Source: Hybos culiciformis (Eukaryota; Arthropoda; Insecta; Diptera; Hybotidae). Taken from it: a stretch of DNA of 64,000 bases. The notes under the pieces were generated by a model. The model saw nothing but the letters and a program-made list of their open reading frames with translations. It had not been told where the DNA came from and searched no databases. The stretch lies in NCBI GenBank assembly GCA_964007475.1, contig CAXFZM010000070.1, positions 124,001 through 188,000 of the forward strand, given 5' to 3'. This document shows, piece by piece, positions 11,451 to 23,569 of this stretch (the first letter of the stretch is position 1; every line of letters starts with the position of its first letter). The position numbers and the translations under genes were made by a program.

Positions 11451-11760
11451 GGGCGGACTTCTAAAGTTCTTCCGATTTCATTCAAATTTGGTAAATAAAA
11501 AAAGGTAACGATTAAACACATAAATTTTGTAACAAAAAATTGATTGATCCTACCCAACGACTTCTTAAGTTCGTCCGATTTTATTCAAATTTGGTAAATA
11601 AAATGAGGAAACGATTAAACATATAAATTTTGTAACAAAAAATTGATTGATCCTATCCAGCGACTTCTAAAGTTCGTCCGATTTCATTCAAATTTGGTAC
11701 GTAAACAAGAATAAATGATTACACACAGATTTCGTAAGAAAAAATTTAGCCCCCTCTTCC
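11451..11760. repeat. Tandem ~90-bp repeat, right part
   Basis: Three further units of the 10500-10764 repeat, each with TTCGTCCGATTTCATTCAAA or close variants and ending in GATTGATCCTACCCAGCGAC or variants. No coding sequence. Confidence 0.7.
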
Positions 11761-12668
11761 ACTTACAAGAGTAAATCAGTCAGAGTCCGTAGCAAAATAA
11801 ATATTTGCAAGTAAATAAAGAAGTTAAACTTCTTTCGTGAGCTTATGAGGATGAGGCTCACACATTTTTTTTTTGAAAATTTGTCTCAAAGAACGATCAA
11901 AACTTGATTTAATTTTGAAAAACGCAGTTGAATCCGAAGAATTTTTGCTTTTTAGAAACAAAAAATTTTGCTTTTTAAAAATACTGGAAAACTAACAAGT
12001 AATATTAATGTGTATACAACCCACTTTTCTCTATAAAATCAACTTCAACTTCAACTTCAAACGCTATAAATTTTGCAATAAATGGTGGTTTTTGTACTAA
12101 AATCGGATCGGGACAAATCTATATATGTATGTTTAATATTTCTGAAATATTTCTACATTAATACCGAAAAAGTTATTAATAAAGTAAAATCTAACTATCC
12201 TAATAATAAATCTACTAGGTATTATTTGTTTTTGAAGTTAATTTTTAATAATAAATGAATACAATAAATTGGATTACATTTTCTTTTAATTTATTTTTAT
12301 TTTAATATGTTGGATATCAATAACAATTCTCATTGCTCTTTTTAAAAAAAAAATACTAAAATTGTTAAAATTAGAATTATCTAATATAATAAAAGGTGAA
12401 CTCACCTCTTAAACGATCTTGACAGTGTTGGCACTTTCCTCTATTTATTTTTTTAAACGTAAATAATAAATAAAATAATCGAATGACTATGCAACACTGA
12501 ATGCAAGGCGTACTTTGATAAAAACTTTAAAATGTAAACAAAAAAATCAAGGCGTCCTTTATCAATAAAAAAATAAAAGCATTCTGTTCGAAATGACAAA
12601 AATCAACGCATAGTTACTAGGCTAGGCCTGCACTATTTTTTCTGTGCAGGCTTTTTTCTAGTTTGTTA
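11761..12668. other. Gene-less stretch
   Basis: No ORF or RNA gene recognised. A short stem-loop (GCCTGCAC...GTGCAGGC, about 12626-12650) is the only local structure noted. Confidence 0.5.
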
Positions 12669-13607
12669 TAAAGGTTGTTTTTTTAGAGGTATAGAACTTT
12701 AAGCTGGCAACACTTTTTTGACTGGCGGCAATTTTGTCAGCTGTCAAGTGATTTATGTTCAGTTTGGTTTGGCATTTCAACATGAATAGACTGACGCCTG
12801 AACAACGCTTCCAAATTGTGCAAATTTAATTTGAAAATCATGGTTCTGTTCGAAATACGTATCGCGCGAATTTTGTTTAGCGATGAAGCTCACTTTTGGT
12901 TGAATGGATACGCCAATAAGCAGAACTGCCGCATTTAGAGTGACGATAATCCTCAAGTGTATGTTCATTGTTCAGTCAGCGTTACATCCACAAAAACTGA
13001 CTGTTTGGTGTGCTTTATGGGCTAGTGGAATAATTGGTCCGTACTTCTTTAAAAACGATGCTGGCCAGAACGTTACAGTCAATGGTGACCTCTATAGAGC
13101 CATGATTACTGACTTTTTCGTTCATCAATTGAACAACTATGATGTTAAGGAGTTGAGGTTTCAACAAGACGGCGCAACATGTCACACAGCTCTTGCCACA
13201 ATTGATTTATTAAAGGAAACGTTTCGTAACCGCTTAATTTCACGTTTCGGACCCGTGAGTTGTTCTCCAAGATCGTGCGATTTAACGCCGCTAGACTATT
13301 TTCTGTGGGAATATGTGAAGTCTAGTCTACGCCGATAAGCCCGAAACTATCGACCACTTGGAGGACAACATTCGCCACGTTATTGCCGATATACGGCCAC
13401 AAATGTTGGAAAATGTCATTGAAAATTGGACCCCCAGATTAGACTGCGTCCAAGCCAGCCGTGGCGGTCATGTGCCAGAAGTCATATTTAAATTATAATG
13501 CCAGAAGATTATCTTTCGAATAAAGTAAATTTCATGTCAATTTAAAAAATCATCATTGTTTTATTCCATTTCAAAGTTCTATACCCCTAAAAAAAACACA
13601 CTTTATA
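12669..13607 (+). mobile_element. Tc1/mariner element
   Basis: Inverted ends of about 38 bp: TATAAAGGTTGTTTTTTTAG and onward to GGTATAGAACTTT at the left, and AAAGTTCTATACCCCTAA to CACTTTATA at the right. Both sit at TA, consistent with TA target duplication. A decayed transposase lies inside (12782-13498). Length near 940 bp is short for an intact mariner (about 1.3 kb), in line with internal deletion. Confidence 0.8.
12782..13498 (+). pseudogene. Mariner-like transposase, deleted and frameshifted
   Basis: Starts MNRLTPEQRFQIVQ at the first ATG after the terminal repeat, then a stop and a large deletion that removes most of the helix-turn-helix region. The sequence resumes with LFSDEAHFWLNGY (first catalytic Asp block), then KLTVWCALWASGIIGPYFF, FQQDGATCHTA (second Asp) and SCDLTPLDYFLW (third acidic position), as in the DDE/D transposases of the mariner group. 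A frameshift near 13320 moves the tail (YADKPETIDHLEDNI) to another frame. The order of blocks and ending fit a full-length family member, but no functional protein can be made. Confidence 0.85.
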
Positions 13608-13758
13608 ACAAGAGTTTTACCTGAGATTTTTGGTTCTTGGCGTTGTGGTTCTAGGCGTTGAAATATAATAAATAACTCAAATTTTTATAAAAACTTTAGT
13701 TTCAGAAACTTTAGTTTAGATAAATTGAACACACGATCCCAATACTATACTGTGCATT

Positions 13759-14379
13759 CAGAGGCGCGTTATGACCTAGGCAATTAAAATTTTTCTGGAT
13801 TAAAATTTACATGTACTAAGCAACTTTAATATAATAAGGAATGCTTTCTTTAATTCTTATACATGTAACCAAATTATAAATAATGAATAGAAATAGAATT
13901 AAAAAAAATTAAAATAAAATAATTAAATAATTAAAAATAAATAAAAATTTCAATTATACACTCAGAGCTAGGCTGGCCTACCAAGCTAGCGGAGTTTCCC
14001 GATGGGCAGTGCTAAAATCCGTTGTCTGAAATGGGATTGTTTGAGTTAACTTTTTTTAAACGTAAGAAATTTTTCTATATAAATAAAAATTTTGATTTAC
14101 CGGTCCTAGCGATACTTTTCTCACTTTATGCACCACAAATTCATCAATAAATCAACAAAATTAATTTTTCTTGTGCTTTATTTCAATAATTACATACTAA
14201 AATTTGAATAATATACAAAATAATCTTATGTGACTTGTTTTAAAAGAGCTAAAGATAGCAGACAACTGAAAATTAGTTTAAAATAATATATGTGAAAAAA
14301 TTGTTTAGTATTTTGGTGCCCCCTAAATCGTGGTGCCCTAGGCAATTGCCTAATTTGCCTACGGTGTAATACGCCGCTG
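13759..14379. mobile_element. hAT miniature element with 8-bp TSD
   Basis: Starts CAGAGGCGCGTTATGACCTAGG and ends CCTACGGTGTAATACGCCGCTG, imperfect inverted copies with CAG..CTG tips. TGTGCATT flanks it exactly on both sides (13751-13758, 14380-14387). Its inside carries a block (about 13970-14105, with GGCTGGCCTACCAAGCTAGC) that recurs diverged at 19290-19440. No ORF. Confidence 0.85.
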
Positions 14380-14694
14380 TGTGCATTTCATTTTAACTAT
14401 TTGCTCTATTTTAGTATTTAGATATTACGATTATAAATTGATAGTAAAATGATGAAATATGCACTTTGATTTGAGGTTTCAAAGTGTTCTTGTTTTTTGA
14501 GCGCCAATAATAAGAATAAATTGCAAACTAAGTTGCCTTTTTTCAAACTTCTCTTCGTTTATCGGATGTTAGAATTGCACAAACCCAAAAAGCATATAAT
14601 GTTAATGATGATCACACTCATTAAAAAAGATTTCTTATAGAATAAATAAACAGGCCTAATATTATTTTCGTATAACTGAAATGATTGAAATATT

Positions 14695-14999
14695 GGCACT
14701 CCGAAATAATTTATACGGACATAATTTATACGAGAAAAACGCCATTATTCATACGATAAATAATCTGCGGTTTTAAAAGCGCCATTATTTATACGAAAAA
14801 ACCGACATTATTCATACGATAAATAATGTTGTTTTTTTTTCGTATTAATAATGTCGCTTTTAAAACGACATTATTTATCTATCAAAAATGTAGTTTTTTT
14901 TGTATAAATAATGCGGCTTTTCAACCGACATTATTTCTCGTATGAACAATGTCGTTTTTCTCGTATAAATTATGTCTGTATAAATTATTTCGGAGTGCC
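14695..14999. mobile_element. 305-bp TIR element with TTATACGA motifs
   Basis: Ends GGCACTCCGAAATAATTTAT and ATAAATTATTTCGGAGTGCC; about 46 bp of terminal inverted repeat with very few mismatches. The inside is made of alternating CGACATTATTTATACG-type units in both orientations. No ORF and no clear flanking duplication. Confidence 0.75.
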
Positions 15000-15309
15000 T
15001 CACAAACATGTGATTCAAAATTTTTAAGTTAGGTAGGTATACTTAATTATTTTTAGATTGCCAGGTACCCACAATTAAACAATAATGCTAAAATTTACAT
15101 ATCAATTAATGAAACTAGTATTAGGGTTGCATATGGCTTGCTTTTTAGATTCACTCTTTTTTTCTCTTTTTTGTTTTTTAAATGGTCTCTTTTAGTCTCT
15201 TTTTAAGACTTTCATTGTTTTCAAGCTATTTTAAATGTTTTCGACGAATTGCAGATTTAAAGTTTTTTTTATCAGAAACTAATGACAAACTTTGAAAAAG
15301 CTACCATCT

Positions 15310-15575
15310 AGCTTAAAATCACTTCAATTCTTCAAACAATATTCTAGTTCTGTATTTATAAAAAAGGCTCAATTTTTTTTTGCGATCCCTGGGCAAAACC
15401 CAAACGTTGAGCGAGTATTTGCTATGATAGAAGTTTAGTGGACCAAAGAGAGAAATAGACTGACTCCTCAAACTGTAAGAGGAATAATGGCAGTAGTATA
15501 TAACTTGAAGAATATATCGTGTAAAGATTTTTACTACAACAAAAAATCAGAAAAAATTCTTAAATACAGTTTCTA
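15310..15575 (+). pseudogene. hAT transposase C-terminal remnant
   Basis: Translating from about 15385 gives IPGQNPNVERVFAMIEV, a stop, then WTKERNRLTPQTVRGIM and YNLKNISC. This is the hAT C-terminal dimerisation block (here the PGxNxxVERVFxxM..W..ERNR form). The in-frame TAG between the two halves and the absence of a catalytic core make it a remnant of the transposase of the element 15122-18488. Confidence 0.7.
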
Positions 15576-16152
15576 GCTCAAGCAAATATGATTTCGTTTA
15601 ATAATTTTTGTTTAGTAAATTGATTTTTTAATATGTCTATAGGTTTTACTGGATTTATAATTTAATATATGATTTTATTGAAATTTCGCAATAAAGTTCA
15701 AAATTTTTGAAATTTAGCTTTGTAAACAAGTTAAAATGAATTGATTTATGAGTTATGTAACGGTACTAACTCAGAGAAATTTTATTGAAATAATTTTTGT
15801 TTAATAAATTTAATTTTGTTAAATGTATGTAGTAATAATATAATGTATAATTTCTATGAAATTTTGCGATAAATAATTATTAAATTAAGGTTTGAAATTT
15901 TTTGAAAACTTTTTGAATTAAGCTTTGTACACGTGAAAATGAATTACTTCATTTTTTATGTCCATCGGTGAAGTATTTTACATTAATGTATAAAAAAAAC
16001 TGAATAAATACTAAATTATATTTCTTGGTTGGTTGGTTGGTTGGTTAAGATGGCGAAAACCCTGCTGAACCAACAGGGGTTTCCAATTAGCGCTTTCGCA
16101 CCGTTTTGCTACCATTAACACTCATAACCAAGGCCTAGCGGCGATAATAGAG

Positions 16153-17230
16153 CTAAATCCACCCCGTGGTGTTCAAAAATTTGATCACCTCCCTGGGTTT
16201 TGCTAAGGCTAACACATCTACGTCCTCGAGAAGGTAGTTTCCTAATGTGTTGTTTCTAGATCTTGCAAGCGCCAACAACAGACAGCACGCCTTCCAGATC
16301 GCAAGTACTTCTGCCTGAAAAATACTGGATCTGTCTGGAAGTCTATAACTTCTAGCTATATTCATTTCTTCCGAGTACACCCCAGCACCAACACCACAGT
16401 CCATTTTTGAACCGTCTGTGTAGATAGCTAGGTCGACTCCCTCTAGAATATTATTAACCTCCCAATCCCTTCTAGTCGGTATTACGATCTGAAAATTCTT
16501 TTTCAGTTCTAACCTGGGAATGGTATAGTCAGTTTCAGTGCAGGTCACATTCTTAGATATATCCCTAAGGATTCTACTGTGACCATATGGTTTAGTCAGC
16601 CAGTTTCCACTTTCTTGGAGCCTGACTGCACTGCAAGCAGCGAGATTTTTGACAAGTAAGTCAAGGGGTAAAAGATGCAGCAGAACATTGAGAGCATCAG
16701 TAGGTGCCGTTCTTAGCGCCCCCGTGATGCTCACACATGCACTTCGCTGTATTCTACCCAGCTTGGTTCGAACATAGGCCTTCTCTACAGCTGGCCACCA
16801 AATTACCGCTCCGTACGTGAGGATTGGGCGTACAATTGCTGTGTACATCCAGAGAATCATATGCGGCCTCAGTCCTCACCTTTTCCCTACCATTCGTTTA
16901 CAAGAATAAAAAGCTACACATGCTTTTTTAATTCTCTCATCGACACTATATTTCCAGTTAAGCTTAGGATCTAGTACTACACCCAAATAACCCTCGAAGC
17001 TAAACCCAGCGTCACCCCTCCCAACTTGGGTAGGGCGAAGTAGGGTATTTTTGTCCTCGTTGTGAACAACATAAGCTCTGTCTTGCTTGGATTCACATTG
17101 AGGCCACACTCCTTTGCCCAACTCGTCACTACAAGTAGAGCACTTTCCATTAATTCTGTTAGTGTAGGTAGGAATTTCCCAGAGACAAGAATCGCTAGGT
17201 CATCCGCGTACGCTACCGCTTTCACTCCTG
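16153..17230 (-). pseudogene. LINE ORF2 3' half: RT core end and RNase H
   Basis: 17225-16977 holds the RT catalytic box AYADDLAILVSG with the following helix TELMESALLVVTSWAKECGL and NVNPSKTELMLF. After frame changes near 16980 and 16870 the thumb follows (MYTAIVRPILTYGAVIWWPA), then RNase H with LAIYTDGSKMDCGVGAG (first Asp of the active site) and SSIFQAEVLAIWKA (the Glu). The RNase H domain is cut short and the frame ends at 16153. The combination of RT and RNase H with this spelling fits the LOA/R1 group. At least two frameshifts make it dead. Confidence 0.8.
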
Positions 17231-17246
17231 CTCTTTGGAGCTGTCC

Positions 17247-18066
17247 TCAGCGGATAAGACCAATCGATGATCCATCCCAAGCATTGCTAATCTTAGCAAC
17301 GCTGGCGCTAAGAAAGTCCTTCGAAAAAAGGTCCTCGCATTTGATTACTCGGAAGCCTCTGATAACTTCCGACGAATCTAACCAGGGAAGGGGCCCTCCT
17401 TGGTTGCTCATGAGATAGTCCATTACCATCTCAGACAATCTTGTTTCGAGTTTCGCCCACAATTCAGCAGTTACCCGCCGATTGCTAGCTCGCTCGTCGA
17501 CCACAGCCAACCTGAGGTGGTCTTTCACCACTTCGTTCAGGCTGTGGCCCAATTTTAATCGCCTCTGTCTTTGCGATCTTAGCGATCTTAGGTTTCTTCT
17601 CCATAGAAGACTCGCCCTGAGATCGCTCTCTTTTCAAGCATTGCTGCTTTTCCTCGAAATTCCGAACGATCTCAGAGTACCTTAGTCGATCCTCTTCATC
17701 TTTTTCGTGAAAGAGTCCCTGGGCTTCATTCTTGGCAATCTTGTCAAGAATGAATTTAGCCTTTGCATATCCTCTTTTTAAGGATACACCAGGACTTTTC
17801 ACCGCTCTTTTCTTTTTTGTCGGGTCGGGAGCTGCCTTGGTGCTGCAGCTCGGGCCTACCCCTTTTGTAGTGACAATTGTTGAGCTAGTGCTTTGTTTAG
17901 AACTTTGCCCAACAACTACCACTGAATCTAAAGATTTGAGGGGAGTACTTTGCTTAGTACTGTCCCCCAATGTTGCTTCCTGACTGGAGGCAAGAAGTTC
18001 ATCTTCCGAAGAAGAATGAACTGAAGTTTTTTTTATTTTTTGTTTGTGTTCCATTCTTGGTCCCAC
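17247..18066 (-). pseudogene. LINE ORF1 (gag-like), two frames
   Basis: 18066-17485 encodes a hydrophilic Ser/Lys-rich leader and a charged helix (FILDKIAKNEAQG, then a long E/K/R-rich coiled-coil-like stretch). 17552-17247 encodes the folded part with HLRLAVVDERASNRRVT and ELWAKLETRLSEMVMDYL, as in LOA-type ORF1 proteins that bind the element RNA. The two parts are in different frames with overlap around 17485-17552. The CCHC knuckles expected at the C-terminus are missing because the deletion joins ORF1 directly to RT at about 17235. Confidence 0.65.
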
Positions 18067-18496
18067 GAGTGTGTCCGGAAAGAAAGGTCCATCCTGGCAG
18101 AGCCGACTTACCAGGATAAGGCACTGAATACAACCGATCTTGCCTGGGCATCGGAGGAAGCTCGTTAGTGGCTGGTTTGACCCCCAGCCTTTCAGACTTC
18201 GGCACGGCGCTCACACCACCTTGTCATTAGGTACGCCTGTCGTTAGTCTATTTGAGAATGCTGAACAGAATGCTAGGCTAGGTTAGGTGTGATCAGCAGA
18301 AACCGCTTCTCGCAGCCCACCCGTCCACCGCATGCTCGTTCTGGCACCTCTTCTAGCTACCAGAAAGCACCACGTGGAGGTGACAGTACGATTTTGCCTT
18401 CCATTTCTTGGTTTCTTTTTGATCTTTTTTTTCAGATTTTTTTTTTTAAAATGTACTCTTTTTGGACTTAATTCATGTGGCAACCCTAACTACTAT

Positions 18497-20899
18497 CCAC
18501 GTCTCTTTCAACATTTTCTGGTATGTCTATTGTAATAAAGCTTCAGCTCTGATCTTTGTCATGCAGGAACTAGTGTAAGTTTGCCACTTTGGTCCAGACA
18601 ATTCATTTATTAAAACATTATATTTAGCAACCTGACAAAAAAGCGATTTTAGCAAAAATTTGATTTTTATTCTTGAAAGTGATAGAAAGTGGTATTAAAA
18701 ATTATGTTTGTTCAACAAGTTTGCCACATTTTGGTTTTTTGAAGTTTTACCGTTACTTTTTGGTTACTTTGCAATTAAACATTTTTGAGTATGAAAACTT
18801 CGAAATAGCCTTTCATGATGTTCTAGACTTTGATTCAGGAGGAGTTTACCTTCATTTTTTTAGAAAGTTTTAGTTCCTGAAAATATTGTATAGATGGCGT
18901 TTTAACCAATTTTGTGTATTAAACTAAAATTACTCCACCTTTTGGGCAACATTTGTACTACAGAAAACAAACCAAAAAAAGGTCGTTTCAAGACCTTTCC
19001 AACAAAAAAAAAAAATTTAAGAATCGAATAATAAATAAAAGAGGTATGCCAAATTAAAAAAATTACGAAAAAAAAAATTTCCGTTATTATTCAAAAACTC
19101 AATTTTAAAGAACGAATCCATAACAAAAATTACTGAAAAACCAAAATTTATGAGGACATGTTTTTAGGAAATGCATGTTGGAACGTGAATGAACGGATAA
19201 AACGTTCGAATAATTTAAAACAATTACCTACTACTAAAAAACGTAAAAGCGACTCAAAACAACTCGTGAGTGAGATTTTGAATGATTCGGATACACAGCT
19301 GGACTGGCCTAACAAGCTAGAAGGAGTTTCCTGGTGGGCGGAACTAAAAACCGTTGTCTAAAATTATAATGTTTTTTTTTAATTCTTTTTTAAGCGTGAG
19401 AAAATTTTTTTACTAAGAAAATTTGAATTTCCAGGTCCTAAATTCATTCAAAGTCCAGCCTTGTTCGGAGATACTCGATTTTATAGAACTTGCTATATGC
19501 CTTTCAGAAATTATTGTAAACTCAGATAGGATTAAATACAGAAAAAACAAATTACAATAACAAAAAGTTTAGGTTATAAGTTTGGAAAAGAAAATTGGAA
19601 AGAAAATGAAATTGATGTGGAAAAAACATTAAAAAAAAGAATTTCAAAGCTTACATGACAATGTTTACGAAAGTAAAATGCAATGTTTTTAAAACATTTC
19701 TCGAAAACATATACAGGAAAAACAACGCCAATATTCAGAAAAAATCGTACCAAAAAACTTCAAAACTGGTTTTATATAAAATGCCGCCAATCCGAAAGTA
19801 CTGGGCCGATTTGACCCGCGAAAGCGGCTTTCGAAAGGTATAAATATGTACTTTTTGACTACGAAGTTTGAAAATATCGTACGTAATATCATGGATTTCA
19901 ACTTTTTTGAAAATGGCTAAAAATGGTAATTTTTTTGTATGGGGAAATGCAAAGAAGTTAATTATCTTCTAAAACATTAAAAACTTTCAACCTGAGAAAG
20001 CGGCTTTTTAAAGCGGTCTGGAAGACCTTTCCAAAATGGTATAGAGTGACCAAATCGGTTGAAAATTGAGGGAGTACATTCAAATGAAAAAACCCATTTT
20101 TTGTTTTTTCAGTGTTTTTAGGGTTTCTCTGTGGGTTAAACTGGCAACACCGAGTTGCCAGCACCTGCAAAGAAAGCCCGCACGAATACCTACTTAAAAT
20201 GATATATGAAAATATTCTTGTAAATTTATCAACAGAGAGATGATAGTTTCAAGTTTCAAAATTTTCCAAGCGTGCCACAAGAATCGTCATATCTCCCAAA
20301 AAAAAAATTTTTTTTTTTAAATTTGAAATGCAAAAACTTAGGTCAAATATCAGCCTATAAAATAAATGTAAAATGAAAGTCTAACGATTAACTTGAAAAA
20401 ATGAAAAAAATGTCAGGTTACTACTTATAGGTATATATTTTTTAATACTCAATATCTCAGTAACCCTTTGATAGTTTTTCAAGTTCCAGTGCTTTTTGAA
20501 TAGGTAATTAAAAGTGCGATGGATGGTCACCGCAGATTGAAAAACTTCAAAAATGCTGTAAAGCGCACCGTTTTCCAGATATTTGCCAAAAAATAAACTC
20601 TCTGAATTAACAAATCAGAAACGCTATGAGAATCAATTACTAAAAAATCCCGATTTTCATAAAAGATTTTTTCTAGGTTTATTTTTTTATGTAATGGCAT
20701 CGAATTCATTAAATTTAGTTGAGCAATCTGATACTGATGAATCAGATTTTGAGCTTGAATCATCAAATAAAACATTTATGAACGATTTTGAAAAATTTGA
20801 TGCTGTTGTCAAAAAAGATAAAGAAAAATACAAAAAATTTTTGGAAATTGTATTAGATTCCTCCTCAGATTAATTATATAGTACAGACACTTAATTTTG
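18497..20899. other. Gene-less stretch with old repeats
   Basis: No recognised gene. 19290-19440 is a diverged copy of the block inside the hAT miniature element at 13970-14105 (shared GGAGTTTCC and CCGTTGTCT, then AGGTCCTA near the end). A 96-codon frame at 20583-20873 is acidic near its end (DTDESDFELESS) and matches nothing I know. Other short frames (18673-18873, 19158-19361, 19655-19843) show no family motif. Confidence 0.45.
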
Positions 20900-21021
20900 A
20901 CTTAATTTTGACACTTAATTTTGACATTTATGCCTTAACGGAGACTTGGCTTTATAATGGCATCCTTGATAATGAACTTTTTTCTCCCTGCTTTCAAATT
21001 TTTCGAAAAGATCGTTACCCG

Positions 21022-21601
21022 CATAGCCGGGCAAAATACTTGTAATTTCAAAATAGTGTAATTCGAAATTACTAATTCAATTACATTTTGTAATTTGTAA
21101 TGTGTAATTCAATTACATTGGAAGATTCGTAATTAGAAGAATGTAATTTTAATTCGTTAATTCATATTTGTAATTTGTATTTAGTAATTTGTATTTCTAT
21201 ATACTTGTAATTTCAAAATACTTTTACTTCTTTCAAATTACTTAGCGGTAAAAATTTTGCTCTTTACTTAACTATAAAATTCATATGTGTTAGAAATTCA
21301 AATAAAATAAAAAAAGTAAGCTTTCTTTTTCGTGTTTTAATTTCTCAATCTCAATAGAACTTTTATTTTAAATTTTTTATTTTTGTTTTTAATACTGGAT
21401 AATTTGTAATTGTAATTTTATAATTTAAAATTACATTATTGTAATTGGAACCAAAAATAGTGTAATTTCAAATTACTAATTTGTAATTTTTAATTAAACA
21501 AAAAATGTTATTTAATTTCAGTAATTTAATTTGAGGTAAATTTTTGTGTATTTTGTAATTTGTAATTTAAATTACATTCACATGTATTTTGCCCGGCTAT
21601 G
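21022..21601. mobile_element. 580-bp hAT MITE nested in the LINE
   Basis: Perfect 18-bp terminal inverted repeats: CATAGCCGGGCAAAATAC at 21022 and GTATTTTGCCCGGCTATG ending 21601. GTTACCCG flanks both sides (21014-21021, 21602-21609). The inside is almost only TAATT/GTAATTTGTAATT repeats in both orientations. The empty site can be read directly by removing it, which rejoins the LINE endonuclease frame. Confidence 0.92.
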
Positions 21602-21609
21602 GTTACCCG

Positions 21610-23181
21610 AATATTGAGGGCGACAGCTCCAATGTTCCGAAAGGTGGTGGAGCTTTAATAGCGACACGATCTCACCTTGATGTTACTCTGATTTCTCTTC
21701 CTTCTTATACTCTCATTGATGCCGTTGCGATTAAACTGAAGACTTCTTGTAAATCTATTTTCATTTTGAATATTTATATTAGTCCTAGTAACACTTCTGG
21801 TTACGATGAGGTTTTAAATGCTATTAATTTTGTCTCTAACATCCTATCTGAAACGGATGAATTTTTACTTTTGGGTGATTTCAATTTACCCAATTTGAGA
21901 TGGGTTGAGTCTGATGAGGGTGACTACCTAATTTCAACAACACCCTCCTCATGTGTAGAGATTGACTTTCTTGATGCTGTTTCATCAGCTCCTCTGTTTC
22001 AAATTTCTAAAGTCAAAAATTTTATGAACAGACAGTTGGATCTAATTTTCTTTTCTGATCCAACTAATTGCACTGTTCAAGAAAGTGCAAATTTCTTGGT
22101 TGAAATTGATAGATTTCACCCCCCTATGCATTTTATATTTAGTGTTTTTGAGTCCAATGAAATAATTCCGCAAAGCTCTTCTGAGTTCAATTTTAGGAAA
22201 ACTGATTTCATTAAACTCAATAGTTACCTCAGCCAGGCTGACTTTTCATTCCTTAATGATGTGGATTTGGACTTGGACTCGATGGTTGACTCCTTTTATG
22301 AAATTCTTTTCAATGGTTTTTCATTATCATGTCCACTTTTTACTAGAAGGGACATGAGATCTTGTTCGCCTCCCTGGTTTAATAGAGAACTAAAAGCTCT
22401 AAGAAACAGGAAGAATAGGGCTTGGAAAAGTTTCTTAATAACCGGAAGTGAGGTCGACCATGAGGCTTTTCAAAATTTATTGAATGAGTTCCGAATCTTG
22501 TTTGAGTCTCAATATGAGGATTATTTAAACAAAACAAAGCTTGACATATTGAAGGATCCTAAAAGATTCTTTAGTTTTATTAATTCTAAGAAGAAAGGGG
22601 ATAGTTATCCTCAAACTCTTAGTTTCTTGAATACCTCTTCCAATGATGACCTAACCGTAGCTAATTTTTTTGCTAACCATTTTTCCAGTTCTTTTTCTGA
22701 CTCAAACTTCAATGTTGATACTGCCTATTTCAGTTATTTAAACAATTGCCCACAAACTTCTATGACCGTAATATCAATTGAAGTGAATGAACTTTTCAAG
22801 TTTTTATCTAAGCTTCAAGATGATTGTTCTTCTGGCCCTGATGGTGTCCCACCGATAATCTTGAAAAATTGTGCTTCTACTTTATGTAATCCTCTATCTA
22901 TTATTTTTAATAGATCTTTATTAACCGGTTACTTTCCAAAAGTCTGGAAACACTCATATATCATACCCGTTTTCAAGAAAGGTTCCAGAGCTGACGTTTT
23001 AAATTATCGTCCAATAGCTAAAATTTCTTCAATTCCTAAGCTTTTTGAAGCTGTCATTTCTGAAGATATACATTTTTATTGCAAAAATTTTATTACTGAT
23101 AATCAGCATGGGTTTCTTAAGGGTAGGTCTACTACTACTAATCTTATAGAAATTACAAAAATTTCAAAAAAAATTTCTTAG
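21610..23181 (+). pseudogene. LINE ORF2: endonuclease C-part and RT N-part
   Basis: Begins inside the apurinic-type endonuclease (GGGALIATRS, ILNIYISPSN, then FLLLGDFNLPNLRW with the catalytic GDFN motif). A linker with SCPLFTRRDMRSCSPPWFNREL follows, and the RT fingers: SSGPDGVPPIILKN, WKHSYIIPVFKKGSR, LNYRPIAKISSIPKLFE and DNQHGFLKGRSTTTNL. The frame ends right after this block where the RT palm should begin. It stays open for over 500 codons, so the copy is young despite the deletion. The apparent ATG at 21589 lies in the nested MITE and is not the native start. Confidence 0.85.
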
Positions 23182-23569
23182 ATTCGCATTGAGGCATCTT
23201 CCTTGGGAGGATAACTTAATCCTTCCACCGTATAGAGAGCGCTTAAATCTCATTAAGCTTGAATCTCTTCAAGACAGACGTGAATTTGCTGATGTTGTTT
23301 TCATTCATCAAATTATTATTGGTGAAATTATTTCTCCTTTTATTCTGGAGAAGATCAACTTTCGAGTTAATACCAGAAACCTCCGTACTACTAACTTATT
23401 TGAAATTGCTTACCATAGAACCGAATATGGATGCAATGATCCCATTTCTCGAATGCTTTCCTTTGCTAATAAAAATCATCATGTTTTTGACCTTAATATT
23501 TCTAAGGCATCCCTTAAAGCTGGTTTAAAAACTAATTCTTTTTTCTCTAATAACGTTGGAAGACTTTAA
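23179..23569 (+). pseudogene. LINE ORF2 C-terminal domain
   Basis: Starts at the deletion junction with RHLPWEDNLILPPYRERL, the domain that follows the RT thumb in Jockey-type ORF2. It continues to SRMLSFANKNHHVFDLNIS and ends with a normal stop at 23569. It is shifted by one base relative to the preceding RT fragment, so the joined product would not be read through. Confidence 0.75.

Larger units (their letters stand above)
16031..18402 (-). mobile_element. LOA/R1-like LINE, internally deleted, with TSD
   Basis: The LINE lies on the minus strand. Its 3' end is a (CCAA)n tail (16024-16046 on the plus strand reads GGTT repeats) and its GC-richer 5' end lies near 18402. ATTTCTTGGTT occurs at both sides (16020-16030, 18403-18413), and joining the flanks restores the sequence of the related hAT copy at 8757-9712, which proves the insertion point. 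Inside are ORF1 (17247-18066) and the end of ORF2 (16153-17230), directly joined. The whole endonuclease and the first half of the RT are missing. Confidence 0.85.
15122..18488. mobile_element. hAT element with nested LINE
   Basis: Left end TAGGGTTGCATATGG at 15122; right end CATGTGGCAACCCTA at 18488. Flanks ACTAGTAT (15114-15121) and ACTACTAT (18489-18496) agree in 7 of 8 positions. It carries a hAT transposase tail (15310-15575) and shares subterminal sequence with 8757-9712. A LOA-like LINE (about 16031-18402) has inserted into it, splitting the sequence that is continuous at about 8835-8875 in the other copy. Confidence 0.85.

Noticed and set aside
17062..17983. Plus-strand frames opposite the LINE ORFs
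   Set aside because: Shadows of ORF1/RT on the other strand; the minus-strand frames carry the recognisable motifs.
20583..20873. 96-codon plus-strand frame ending in an acidic segment
   Set aside because: No recognisable domain and a start inside AT-rich sequence; could be a remnant but cannot be supported.
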